The notes under the pieces are model-generated. The model was not told the DNA's origin, made no database searches, and saw only the letters and a list, made by a program, of their open reading frames with translations. A DNA stretch of 21,816 nucleotides from a virus. The stretch lies in IMG/VR virus record IMGVR_UViG_3300025596_000025, positions 1 to 21,816 of that record. One strand, 5' to 3'. How positions within the stretch are numbered: position 1 is the stretch's first letter; each line of letters opens with the position of its first letter. The translations under genes and the position numbers were made by a program. Shown here in pieces: positions 9,101 through 16,144 of the stretch.

Positions 9101-12100
9101 ACTTGGAACACCTAAACCTAGAAAACCTAAAAAGGTTGTAAAATCTGAGGGAAAGTCTGATAAGGTTACTACGGAAGTAGAGCCTAAGGCCAAAGAGTCT
9201 GCTCAAGAGAGAGACTCAGTGTTACAATCTAAGTTAGGTAAACTATTTCCAGAGATAAGTGTAACTTATTTAAAAAGCCCATCATATAAAGGTGCATTAT
9301 TTAACGATATATCTATAGTTATAAACTCATTAACTAGTACAGAAGATACATTACCTCATGAGTATGCACATCATTACATTTCTATGTATAAAGATAGTGA
9401 CTTAGTGAAAGAAGCTATAAAGAAATGGGGATCTGAGGAAGCACTAGTTCAAGCTATAGGTGAACAGACTGTTAAACAAAAAGGTGAAGCTTACGGTTGG
9501 TGGATAGACTTCTCTGGTTGGGTGAAGTCTATGTTTACCAAAGCAAGTAAAGAAGACTTACGTAATCTATTGACAGACTCTTTCTTGGCTAATGAATCGT
9601 TAGGTATTAAAAATACTGATACTACGTTTGCTTTATACCAACTAGGTGATAAACCTAATGAGAAGTCCACTAGCTACATAAATAAAGATGGTATGTCTAA
9701 AGCTGAGATGTTTGCTAACTCTAAGATGACAAATCTGAATGATGCTGTATACTCTATGCTACTAAGTAAAGTAGAAACTAGAGGATTATCAGCAAGGAAG
9801 AAGATTCATAATGCACTAAAGACTAAGTTTCCTGTATACACTGATGTAGCTAATAAGATTCAAGGTATATATGATAGTTCTGAAGCATTACAACAACTAC
9901 TTGGATTTATGCACATAGGTGGATTAAATGATAAACAAGCTAAGAATAAGTTGCAGTCACTAGCTAGTAAGATACACCACGATAGAAATACTAGAGATAA
10001 TCAAACCATGTCTAAGATTGATGATCTTACTGAACTATTTACTGAAAAAGACAATGAGAACCTGTATAACTTTATTAATAAGGGTTCACTTGCTGATTAC
10101 TTCCTGTATAGCACAGAGAATAGGTCAGAAGAGTCTATAACAAATCGTATAGCAGAATTACAAGGTAAGCTATCTAAAGACGATATGGAGCTTGTGACAC
10201 ACTTAACTTCTCTGTATACAGAGAACAAAGTTATTAACAGTGAACTAGGGCATACGGTAGATTATGATATGACTAGTCAAGGTGCTAAAGATGTCAAGGA
10301 GTTAATAGCTTTACAAAGTATTGCGTTTAACGGTACTAAAGAGTTTGTAGAAATGCAAGAGAACAATCTAGAGTTATTTAACATACTTAAAGATAATGCT
10401 ATTGCTCTAAGTATGATTCATGCAGACCTAAATAAGGGCAGTACACCTCATGTGAAAGGTACACTTATTGGTGAATACTATGAGTCACAGTCTCACAAGA
10501 AAGTTATTACAGTGAATGATATTGAGAAATTTGGGTATGAGGAAGGTAGTGGTTGGAAAATCATTGATATGCCTGAAGAGGGTAAGTTAGGACTAGCTAT
10601 TAGGAAAGTAGAGGATAGTTTCTACACAGAAGGTGCAGGAATTGATCTAGGTACAACTAATACAGATCTAATAGTACCTAAGCATATAGCTGAAAGTGTA
10701 AACCTAGCTGATAATAATATAGTTAAAGTAGGAGATAGTTATAGAAAGATACTAACTTCTGATCATAAGAGTCAAATGGGTATTATTACTAAACCTGGTC
10801 ATTCATTGATTCACTCTACTTCACATATGATTGCTGCACAAGAAGCAGATATTATAAGAAAAGAAGTACTTAAAGCGGAAGTAAGATCTATATTTGAAAC
10901 TAAAGATAGCTCAGAGATTGCTAAAGTACAAGCTAGGATTGCTGATCCAGATTCTGATCACCCTTACTTTATTAAACTAGGTAAAGGTGTGAACTATGTA
11001 GAACTAGATGCGGACATTAAAGCTAAGTATAAACCTGTAGATGTAAAACTATCTAACTTAAATGGTTTTAAAAATGAGGTATCTCTAGTTCGTAAAGATA
11101 TGGCTCATTGGTTGACAGGTGATAATGCAACATACTTTAATAATAGTCCTAAGATTCAAAAAGCTAGTAAGATCGTTAAGCAACTAGTTAGTGGGGCTAA
11201 GATAGGAATGGCTGTAGCTAATCCAGCTAAGCTTATGATGGACACTGTATCTAATACAGCCTTCTTAACAGCTATGGGTGTTCCAGCAGGATTTCAAGTA
11301 GATCAAGGTAAACAAATCTTAACAGAGATGGGTACACTAGGTACACTCAGAACTGAGATCGCTAGATTACGAGTACAGAAAGTAGCTTATCCAAAAGATA
11401 CAGAGTTACAAGCTAAATATGATAATTTGATGCAGGAGCTAGAAAATCATAAGTTGAATGGTGTAGTTAAGAGAGGTTTTATGAACTCACTCAGTTCTGA
11501 TATTATGAATAACAACTTAGACTCATTAAGTGGTCTACAAGCTGATATAAATAAAGGATTACGTTACTTACTTAATAAAGATGATGGATCAGCTAACATA
11601 GTTAATAAGTTTATTATGGACGTATCTAATGTTACTGGTGATGGTACTGAAGCGTTAAAGTACATTGGGAATATTGTTAAGAAGGCAGATTCTACTAAAG
11701 AGATGGGTAGAATGTTAGATGGAGCAGCAGAGCGTATTAAGAAGATCAAAAACAAAGAAGATGCTGTTGCATACTTAAATAACTTTGTACTATCTCCTAA
11801 CTCTGAAATTGTGAAAGGTGGTGTTTGGTATAATGATGCTATTGATACAGTAGGTAAAGAAACGTACTATCGTTACCTGACTGAGATTGTAAAAATGGAT
11901 CCTAAACTAGCTGAGGTTAAGGTCATTGAGTCTTTCCCTGATTACAAGGAAAACATGCCAATGGCCATGAAAGTACTAAGTGACTACGGAATATTAATGT
12001 TTCCATCGTACTGGACAAGAATTCACTTACCAGCATATAGAATGTTAACACAACGTAGTGTTAGTACAGGAATAGAACTAGGTTTAGCTAACTTAACTAA

Positions 12101-12224
12101 TACACATCTAGAAACTATCCTAAATGCTACAATACCAATAAAGCTAGGGACTAACCTAGATATAATCCAGACACCTACTAGTCATATAGGTATAAACTCG
12201 TTACTTCCAACCCACTTATTTTAA
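6189..12224 (+). CDS. virion-associated single-subunit RNA polymerase fused to a zincin-like domain (2011 aa)
   Basis: T7/N4-type RNA polymerase signatures appear in order. A degenerate T/DxxGR site is seen as VRNMR (429-433), followed by NSQTSKFAR (442-450), comparable to the N-x-Q segment after that motif in T7. Motif A is DAIASGG (569-575; T7 D537-GSCSGI). Motif B is RQLSKTPTMTLIYG (669-682), an exact R-x3-K-x7-Y-G. H855 in ATHNKDS is followed by motif C VVHDE with H882-D883; H855 to H882 is 27 residues, as in T7 His784-His811. A-to-B spacing is 100 (T7: 90). Residues 1057-1062 read HEYAHH, an HExxH zinc motif, with E1083/E1084 as possible third ligand. The last 900 residues resemble phage ejection proteins, including a hydrophobic patch at about 1670-1705 and FPDYKENMP to FPSYWTRI (1916-1945). 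AAAGGA precedes the ATG. By analogy with N4 gp50, it would be packaged and transcribe early genes after entry. It is far shorter than N4's roughly 3500 aa protein. Confidence 0.88.
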   Translation: MPKCIPKEDLLAALHRLTLKNKEEMVDDIKNGKSLRFDVTELNPEDLIGFLNKDNTSINNIKELVGEAFYKKIGHIQSKDTESVSDFMDKVFNDPKLAIPRAIGLQNVLDAIKGESDKMHNEGIDLKSISTNGITPNIPTRRIASVIGRKFMFQTGNMFRGTKEAPLSGAQIEVMYHKIGMRILEDLKETGVVDIKEDGNYINDFIEGDKHSLKGSAAKKSGVTVSLNLDNLVTDSETQQDYNAAYFTNPALAKDISRKKRESKDIAPQLEVIASILSVTNNLTVQSTQSIPSTIKPDKDKMQAMKDKDFNNAPADILAARESIAETGTHLTGANHKFIKQLAEAYQKNGLEKGFEDFALTLLAGRNNSGDLKGLFGVNDLEATLGKQESQSGQNLSTVAPMEDLLNSYLGLLDGNGTPKDMYFNHSFVRNMRLHNMDTILNSQTSKFARHGLTTGEVTFDLYTSEGVEAYKHMVSELADESGFSIEDIIYKGDNKTLEAYLNTYTELFEGTNETPLGRKLGFLDKIVKANPQFNGVPTAALSSFQAILDVRKGLLTGSLTTEYSTKSDAIASGGLIGLMEALGTNPAVADILREMNVLNSDKDQSLNDVYGILQRAISKYTEMEDMTFEEDLGRDIIDEKYSPAMTALMKSGIYTKTNKDGKEYYDTRQLSKTPTMTLIYGQGEKAAKGTVAEDIADLLFTAVQKQDKMSEPAGKYIAELLGRDVDILQDPTIYNEVVEALQKSNAPADILYIELNKNVADALFKERNKTLKDVFDVLTDIQKKQGGHMHLMPVSAMLDPSIEFTKDNLKKYGMPIQKIFDVEKSVEDADGTVHEISTREERLTFTTVLANATHNKDSYDIYTAIAETDKEHDGNGYIVVHDEIITDPVTGVKSKKNYIKSFKRMARDYDISDVLLQAAELYDPTNSGIPKLRAKIDKAIKIKQDIIDGEFNDDSQSIFGQDATKVPDPELGTPKPRKPKKVVKSEGKSDKVTTEVEPKAKESAQERDSVLQSKLGKLFPEISVTYLKSPSYKGALFNDISIVINSLTSTEDTLPHEYAHHYISMYKDSDLVKEAIKKWGSEEALVQAIGEQTVKQKGEAYGWWIDFSGWVKSMFTKASKEDLRNLLTDSFLANESLGIKNTDTTFALYQLGDKPNEKSTSYINKDGMSKAEMFANSKMTNLNDAVYSMLLSKVETRGLSARKKIHNALKTKFPVYTDVANKIQGIYDSSEALQQLLGFMHIGGLNDKQAKNKLQSLASKIHHDRNTRDNQTMSKIDDLTELFTEKDNENLYNFINKGSLADYFLYSTENRSEESITNRIAELQGKLSKDDMELVTHLTSLYTENKVINSELGHTVDYDMTSQGAKDVKELIALQSIAFNGTKEFVEMQENNLELFNILKDNAIALSMIHADLNKGSTPHVKGTLIGEYYESQSHKKVITVNDIEKFGYEEGSGWKIIDMPEEGKLGLAIRKVEDSFYTEGAGIDLGTTNTDLIVPKHIAESVNLADNNIVKVGDSYRKILTSDHKSQMGIITKPGHSLIHSTSHMIAAQEADIIRKEVLKAEVRSIFETKDSSEIAKVQARIADPDSDHPYFIKLGKGVNYVELDADIKAKYKPVDVKLSNLNGFKNEVSLVRKDMAHWLTGDNATYFNNSPKIQKASKIVKQLVSGAKIGMAVANPAKLMMDTVSNTAFLTAMGVPAGFQVDQGKQILTEMGTLGTLRTEIARLRVQKVAYPKDTELQAKYDNLMQELENHKLNGVVKRGFMNSLSSDIMNNNLDSLSGLQADINKGLRYLLNKDDGSANIVNKFIMDVSNVTGDGTEALKYIGNIVKKADSTKEMGRMLDGAAERIKKIKNKEDAVAYLNNFVLSPNSEIVKGGVWYNDAIDTVGKETYYRYLTEIVKMDPKLAEVKVIESFPDYKENMPMAMKVLSDYGILMFPSYWTRIHLPAYRMLTQRSVSTGIELGLANLTNTHLETILNATIPIKLGTNLDIIQTPTSHIGINSLLPTHLF

Positions 12225-12388
12225 TAAGAGGATTTGGACTTAGCGTAGAGGAATACCCCACCACCTATAAAACCTAGTATTACAATAGGTAGTATTATGT
12301 ATGATAAGTAAAAGGTTACTATCATTACTACACCTAGTACTATCACTAAGAATATAGCCTTAAAGGCTGCTGTTATAGTATTAATCAT
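12221..12388 (-). CDS. small membrane protein, last gene of the replication operon (55 aa)
   Basis: The gene reads from ATG at 12388 to TAA at 12221-12223 and encodes 55 residues, starting MINTITAAFKAIF and ending KSKSSY. Residues about 9-28 and 30-50 are almost wholly hydrophobic, so it should be an integral membrane protein with one or two helices and a short basic tail. AAGGGA lies about eight bases upstream of the ATG, and the start is one base after the TGA of the 73 aa gene, so translational coupling is likely. Its stop overlaps the stop of the convergent RNA polymerase gene by four bases. A holin-like or superinfection role is conceivable, but no family is recognised. Confidence 0.72.
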   Translation of the reverse strand: MINTITAAFKAIFLVIVLGVVMIVTFYLSYIILPIVILGFIGGGVFLYAKSKSSY

Positions 12389-12389
12389 T

Positions 12390-12611
12390 TCAATCCCTTA
12401 ACTTTACTGGACTAAGAAATAGGTATATACTAAAGATAGCACTTGATATTGTGGCAATGACCATTCCACCTAATGTACCTCCAAGTATAACTGTTAATAG
12501 TGCAAATACGCCTATGTCTAATACTGCATTAGCAAATTGACCAGACTTAAATTTAATGACAATAACGATTATATTGAATCCCATTGCCGCCCCAAGCAAT
12601 AGGAATTCCAT
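12390..12611 (-). CDS. small two-helix membrane protein (73 aa)
   Basis: The protein has hydrophobic stretches at about residues 2-19 and 30-68, broken by a polar KFKSGQ loop and a Gly-rich turn (GGTLGG), and ends in SPVKLRD. This gives two or three membrane helices. I recall similar short phage membrane proteins of unknown function with a K-F-K-x-G-x-x-A loop, but I cannot name the family. The ATG shares a base with the stop of the 77 aa gene (TAATG), which implies coupled translation; the Shine-Dalgarno is weak (AAAGAGA). Together with the downstream 55 aa gene it forms a small membrane-protein pair at the end of the operon. Confidence 0.75.
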   Translation of the reverse strand: MEFLLLGAAMGFNIIVIVIKFKSGQFANAVLDIGVFALLTVILGGTLGGMVIATISSAIFSIYLFLSPVKLRD

Positions 12612-12844
12612 TACTTGTCTCTTTCTTTTATTATCATCTCAATACGAGTCATAGGGTTTACTTCAGTATCTGCTGCTGCATCTAATAAAGCTCCTATTTG
12701 TTGTGCTGAGAATCCAATCATACTAAGAGATCTAACTGCACTAGTAATAGTAGAGAGTGTATCAATTACACCTTCAGCTCTAACATCTACATTCAGATCC
12801 TCATTGTTGTTTGTACATATAGTTTTTATAAAATTAAGTTTCAT
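12611..12844 (-). CDS. hypothetical phage protein (77 aa)
   Basis: The product is not recognised. It is a soluble small protein with a polar N-terminus (MKLNFIKTICTNNNED) and a predicted helical remainder, including SLSMIGFSAQQIGALLDAA (about 40-58). AAGGAAAG precedes the ATG, which shares one base with the stop of the DUF3310 gene (TAATG). It sits between a nucleotide-metabolism-type gene and two membrane-protein genes, which does not define a role. Confidence 0.75.
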   Translation of the reverse strand: MKLNFIKTICTNNNEDLNVDVRAEGVIDTLSTITSAVRSLSMIGFSAQQIGALLDAAADTEVNPMTRIEMIIKERDK

Positions 12845-13224
12845 TAGCTTTCCTTAGTTAAGTTGTCGATTTCATGATTTAGGTACCATAACGCTTTACG
12901 TAAATCCTCTAAACCATTCTTCTTTTTAGACCTACTAACATATTTTATTACATTAGCTGTACACCAAGAGAATGCTTCAGGATTAGCTTCAATATACTCA
13001 AGAGGACTGATAGCCATCTCTGTATAGTGATTAGGTTCTACAGGGTTATCAGCTGTAGGTAGTTCATATGTCTTTGTTAATGGTTTACCATGAGTTTCTG
13101 GTACAGTATTGTGTTTTTCATTCCTAGGTCCATCATGTACATAACATATGTCCCTATCAGAGCCTACAGGTGTTTGATTCTCACATACATGACAAAATGT
13201 ATGTGGTACTTTATGCTCACTCAT
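12844..13224 (-). CDS. DUF3310 protein related to T7 gp1.7, with an N-terminal zinc-finger-like segment (126 aa)
   Basis: The C-terminal half (about residues 65-120) matches the DUF3310 pattern: HYTEMAISPLEYIEANP, then TANVIKYVSR, then KNGLEDLRKALWYLNHEI. T7 gp1.7, a member of this family, is reported to be a nucleotide kinase, so a role in dNTP supply fits its place directly after nrdA. The N-terminus adds Cys11-x2-Cys14, Cys27 and His30, arranged like a small C-C-C-H zinc site (FCHVCENQ, then ICYVH), followed by a Pro/Asn-rich linker. GAGGGG lies about seven bases before the ATG, inside the last codons of nrdA. The 77 aa gene overlaps its stop by one base. Family assignment is fairly sure; the zinc site and enzyme activity are inference. 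Confidence 0.8.
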   Translation of the reverse strand: MSEHKVPHTFCHVCENQTPVGSDRDICYVHDGPRNEKHNTVPETHGKPLTKTYELPTADNPVEPNHYTEMAISPLEYIEANPEAFSWCTANVIKYVSRSKKKNGLEDLRKALWYLNHEIDNLTKES

Positions 13225-13227
13225 TGC

Positions 13228-14961
13228 TTACCCCTCACAAGATACACAAGAACTCTTGTTTATTTTGTATGTTAACTCTTCATTCAAACTATGTACATAG
13301 TATAGTGATAACAACCATTCGTCTAAGAAAGCTAATACGTGAAGTCTAGATATCTCTTCTTCTGATTCATCTGGAGTGATAAATAGATTTAGAGATTGCC
13401 CTTGACCTCCACCACCTAGAGTCATTATCTTCTGACGTTGAGAACCCATCATTATAATAGTCTCTTGATTTAGTTCATAAGCTGTACGGAATACGTCTTT
13501 TTCATGTACTGACAACCAGTCTTCCCCTTGTACTGAACCTTGAGCTTCTGAAATACGTTGCATAACTTCTTCAGTATATGTATCACGTTCTTTCATTAGC
13601 GTAAGTAGTACAGGGTTAATACGGTAGATGTTCCCACCTGCTGTATCTTGCTCGTATACATTTGCGTATACAGGATTTATACCTTCTGACATACCACCCA
13701 TGTGAACAGCAGTAGATTTAGTTGGAGGGAATGCCAATCTATGAGAGAAACGTTCTCCATATCCTTTCATCCACTCAGGTTCACCAACTTCTCTAGCTAA
13801 CATTCTACTAGCTAGTAAAGTCTCTCTATCAAGTTCTTTAGTTATAGATTGGTTAAACATGATTGACTCAAGTCCCCCATAAACCCAACTATTCATTTGA
13901 TAGTATGTTGATATACCTAACTGACCTAAACCAATAGCCCTAGACTTCTCAGTAAATGCAATGATCTTTTCAAACCCTTTACCAGCTCTAGCTTTAATAA
14001 GCATATCTTCAATAACCGCATCTAGGAATACTGTAGCTATTTGTATAGCTTTAGTATCTTTCCACTCATCATATCTAGCTATGTTCATAGATGACAGTAC
14101 ACAAGTAAATGAGTGATCTTCGTCATTGAATAGATTGATTTCTCCACATAAGTTACTATGGGATACTAGCAATCCTCTATCTTGATACATCTGTGGTCTA
14201 GAACGATTCACTTTATCTAGATAGAACTGATACCCCTTCCCTTTTGACATACGACCTTTCATCATCTTTTTCCAAATAGTGTCAGCAGTATCTGGGTCAG
14301 TCTTAAATAACTCTTTATAGGAGTCTGTTAAAATCCATCCAGCATTCCAGCCATCATCCTCTGCCATAATTTGATCATACATTTCATCGAAGTCTGCGTG
14401 CATCGGATTAAGATACTGACCTATGTTACCTCTACGAGAACCTTGAGATACATCTTTAGTATCTTGTACGGCTCCTGAAGCAGATTGCATAATACCAGAA
14501 GCAGTTCCACCTTTAGATATTACTGAACCTCTAGGTCTAACATTACTTAGATTCCATGATGTACCATAACCAGCTTTAGTAAGTAATGCCACTTCCATTC
14601 TAGCTGCATAGAATCCATAAATAGAGTCTTCTAAGTGTGTACCAGAACATGAGATCGGATGACCTCTATCATTACCCAAGTTAGTTAATACAGGAGTAGA
14701 AGGCGATAACCATCCTTTCCAAGTAATATCATAAAATGCATCATTCCAGTTCTCATACCCAAAGTTTTTAGGTATAGGAAATGTAGTAAGCTCTGAAGCT
14801 CTGTTAGCCATTCTAGTAAACATATCTTTTGGAGTCTCAGCAGTATTAAGATACTCATTCTCCGTAAGTAGTTGGTATGCTGCGGTTGTGTACCAATCTG
14901 GTGCTTCACCTAAGCGTTGTAACTCTTTACGTATATGTGATAGTTGTTCATATTTATTCAT
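13228..14961 (-). CDS. nrdA: class I ribonucleoside-diphosphate reductase, large (alpha) subunit
   Basis: The enzyme reduces ribonucleoside diphosphates to deoxy forms for phage DNA synthesis, using a radical passed from NrdB. Catalytic residues are visible: Cys105 (ISCSGTHLED) and Cys287 (SFTCVLSSMN) as the redox pair, and NLCGE at 270-274 with thiyl-radical Cys272 flanked by Asn270 and Glu274. The Tyr554-Tyr555 radical-transfer dyad lies in SLYYVHS, and the C-terminal pair Cys572/Cys575 (SCVSCEG) would be re-reduced by thioredoxin or glutaredoxin. At 577 aa it is much shorter than E. coli NrdA (about 760); it starts at KYEQLSHIRKELQRLG and has no room for an N-terminal ATP-cone, so dATP inhibition is probably lost. 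The ATG lies eight bases inside the end of nrdB, with AGGAAAA upstream. Confidence 0.97.
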   Translation of the reverse strand: MNKYEQLSHIRKELQRLGEAPDWYTTAAYQLLTENEYLNTAETPKDMFTRMANRASELTTFPIPKNFGYENWNDAFYDITWKGWLSPSTPVLTNLGNDRGHPISCSGTHLEDSIYGFYAARMEVALLTKAGYGTSWNLSNVRPRGSVISKGGTASGIMQSASGAVQDTKDVSQGSRRGNIGQYLNPMHADFDEMYDQIMAEDDGWNAGWILTDSYKELFKTDPDTADTIWKKMMKGRMSKGKGYQFYLDKVNRSRPQMYQDRGLLVSHSNLCGEINLFNDEDHSFTCVLSSMNIARYDEWKDTKAIQIATVFLDAVIEDMLIKARAGKGFEKIIAFTEKSRAIGLGQLGISTYYQMNSWVYGGLESIMFNQSITKELDRETLLASRMLAREVGEPEWMKGYGERFSHRLAFPPTKSTAVHMGGMSEGINPVYANVYEQDTAGGNIYRINPVLLTLMKERDTYTEEVMQRISEAQGSVQGEDWLSVHEKDVFRTAYELNQETIIMMGSQRQKIMTLGGGGQGQSLNLFITPDESEEEISRLHVLAFLDEWLLSLYYVHSLNEELTYKINKSSCVSCEG

Positions 14962-15964
14962 TAGGTTTTCCTGTTATAAACGATAGTGCACTAAATGCAT
15001 CAAAGTCCCATTTTCTACTATATTGTGTTGTACCTGATACAAAGAAGTCATGTATCCTAATTGACTTCGTACCTTTGTAGAACCAGTCTGCAATAGGGTT
15101 TTCATCGATTTCATATAGTGAGTCAAATCCTAAATCATTCAATACGTTATTAGCTCTAGATCGTATGAACACTTTTATCTGAGCACCGGTAATACCATTA
15201 ATAGGGGATGTACCAGGAAATATGAAGTCAATCATATCATCCTCATGACCTATAACTTCCTTCACTAGCTTAAGTACATTTTTATGATGCTTATCAAGAT
15301 CAAACTTTGGATCTGCAATTTGCATCTCTTTCAAACGAGTATTATGTAAGTATGTAGCTGCTACACCGTGAATCTCTTCATCTCGTATAACGTAATCTAC
15401 TCCGAACAAAGTATTCATTATGTACTTATGACCGTTAGACTTAAATGATCTAAGAATAGTAAAGTTACTAAACAGTAGAACCTGTTCTGTTAAAGCTAAT
15501 GTTGCCTTAGTTAGAAGTTTATCTTTAGATATATCTTTAGTAATCTTTTTTAAGAATGCTAACTTCTCTCTAATAACTTTAGTATCTTCTTGGTTTTTCT
15601 TAATAGTTTCAGGTGGAATGTTAAGAGTATCTGACATCTTCTGGTAGAAGAATGCATGTACAGAAGTTTCCATACGAGCTATCTCTTTGCATAGACCTTC
15701 AATTTCAGAGTGTGGATACCATGAAGCCATTTCACTCCAGACATCTCCAACTGCCTGTTCAATTTCTACAAATGATTGTAGTATAATAGTTACTGCATTG
15801 AGCCTAGTTTCATCTAGTCCCTTACGGTAATCATTAGTATCTTTATCTACTGGTATCTCTTGAGCAGTCCATGGAGCATCTTGTTGTCTCTCCATAATTT
15901 CCTTAGCTGTAGGGTATAGGTTCTCGCCAAAGAGACTTGGCGTTTCTATTGGCAATTTACCCAT
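14954..15964 (-). CDS. nrdB: class I ribonucleoside-diphosphate reductase, small (beta) subunit
   Basis: This is the ferritin-like radical-generating subunit that partners NrdA. Likely metal ligands are Glu69 (FVEIEQAV), Glu99 and His103 (METSVHAFFY), Glu160 (LTEQVLLFSN), and Glu196 and His199 (RDEEIH). Tyr107, four residues after His103, occupies the place of the E. coli radical Tyr122. One oddity is that Glu99 and His103 are four apart (E-x3-H), whereas the E. coli pair Glu115/His118 is three apart. The C-terminus (HDFFVSGTTQYSRKWDFD) resembles the tail that docks on NrdA and includes a Tyr suited to radical transfer. The length, 336 aa, is normal. Its end overlaps nrdA by eight bases. Its own Shine-Dalgarno is weak, and it starts three bases after the 58 aa gene, so translation is probably coupled. 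Confidence 0.96.
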   Translation of the reverse strand: MGKLPIETPSLFGENLYPTAKEIMERQQDAPWTAQEIPVDKDTNDYRKGLDETRLNAVTIILQSFVEIEQAVGDVWSEMASWYPHSEIEGLCKEIARMETSVHAFFYQKMSDTLNIPPETIKKNQEDTKVIREKLAFLKKITKDISKDKLLTKATLALTEQVLLFSNFTILRSFKSNGHKYIMNTLFGVDYVIRDEEIHGVAATYLHNTRLKEMQIADPKFDLDKHHKNVLKLVKEVIGHEDDMIDFIFPGTSPINGITGAQIKVFIRSRANNVLNDLGFDSLYEIDENPIADWFYKGTKSIRIHDFFVSGTTQYSRKWDFDAFSALSFITGKPNE

Positions 15965-15967
15965 AGT

Positions 15968-16144
15968 CTAGTTCTGCTTATCTTGAGCTATTAACCCAGC
16001 TCTTAAATCAGTAACTTCTTTCTTTAATCTACCTAAAGCTGTACGGATTCTCTTAGATTGTGCTTTGTTGTATGATGTTGATGTATCGTTATGATTTTCA
16101 ACCATACCTAATAATACTTCTAGTTGTGTTTGTAAATCTTCCAT
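15968..16144 (-). CDS. small basic protein resembling the histone H1-like Hc1 domain (58 aa)
   Basis: This short gene reads from ATG at 16144 to TAG at 15968-15970. It begins MEDLQTQLEVLLGMVENHND and continues with a basic helix, NKAQSKRIRTALGRLKKEV (about 26-44), then DLRAGLIAQDKQN. The pattern of a short acidic helix, an Asn-Lys-Ala turn and a Lys/Arg-rich helix is like Hc1-type histone H1-like proteins found in some bacteria and phages; this is a weak resemblance by eye. The ATG shares one base with the stop of the 81 aa gene (TAATG), and an AGGAGAAG Shine-Dalgarno lies upstream within that gene's end. It sits three bases before nrdB. A DNA- or RNA-binding role is inferred only from charge. 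Confidence 0.68.
   Translation of the reverse strand: MEDLQTQLEVLLGMVENHNDTSTSYNKAQSKRIRTALGRLKKEVTDLRAGLIAQDKQN

Noticed and set aside
12260-12300. ACCTA/TAGGT stem as a bidirectional terminator between the convergent operons
   Set aside because: The stem is 5 bp, has no U-run on either strand, and lies inside the 55 aa coding region.
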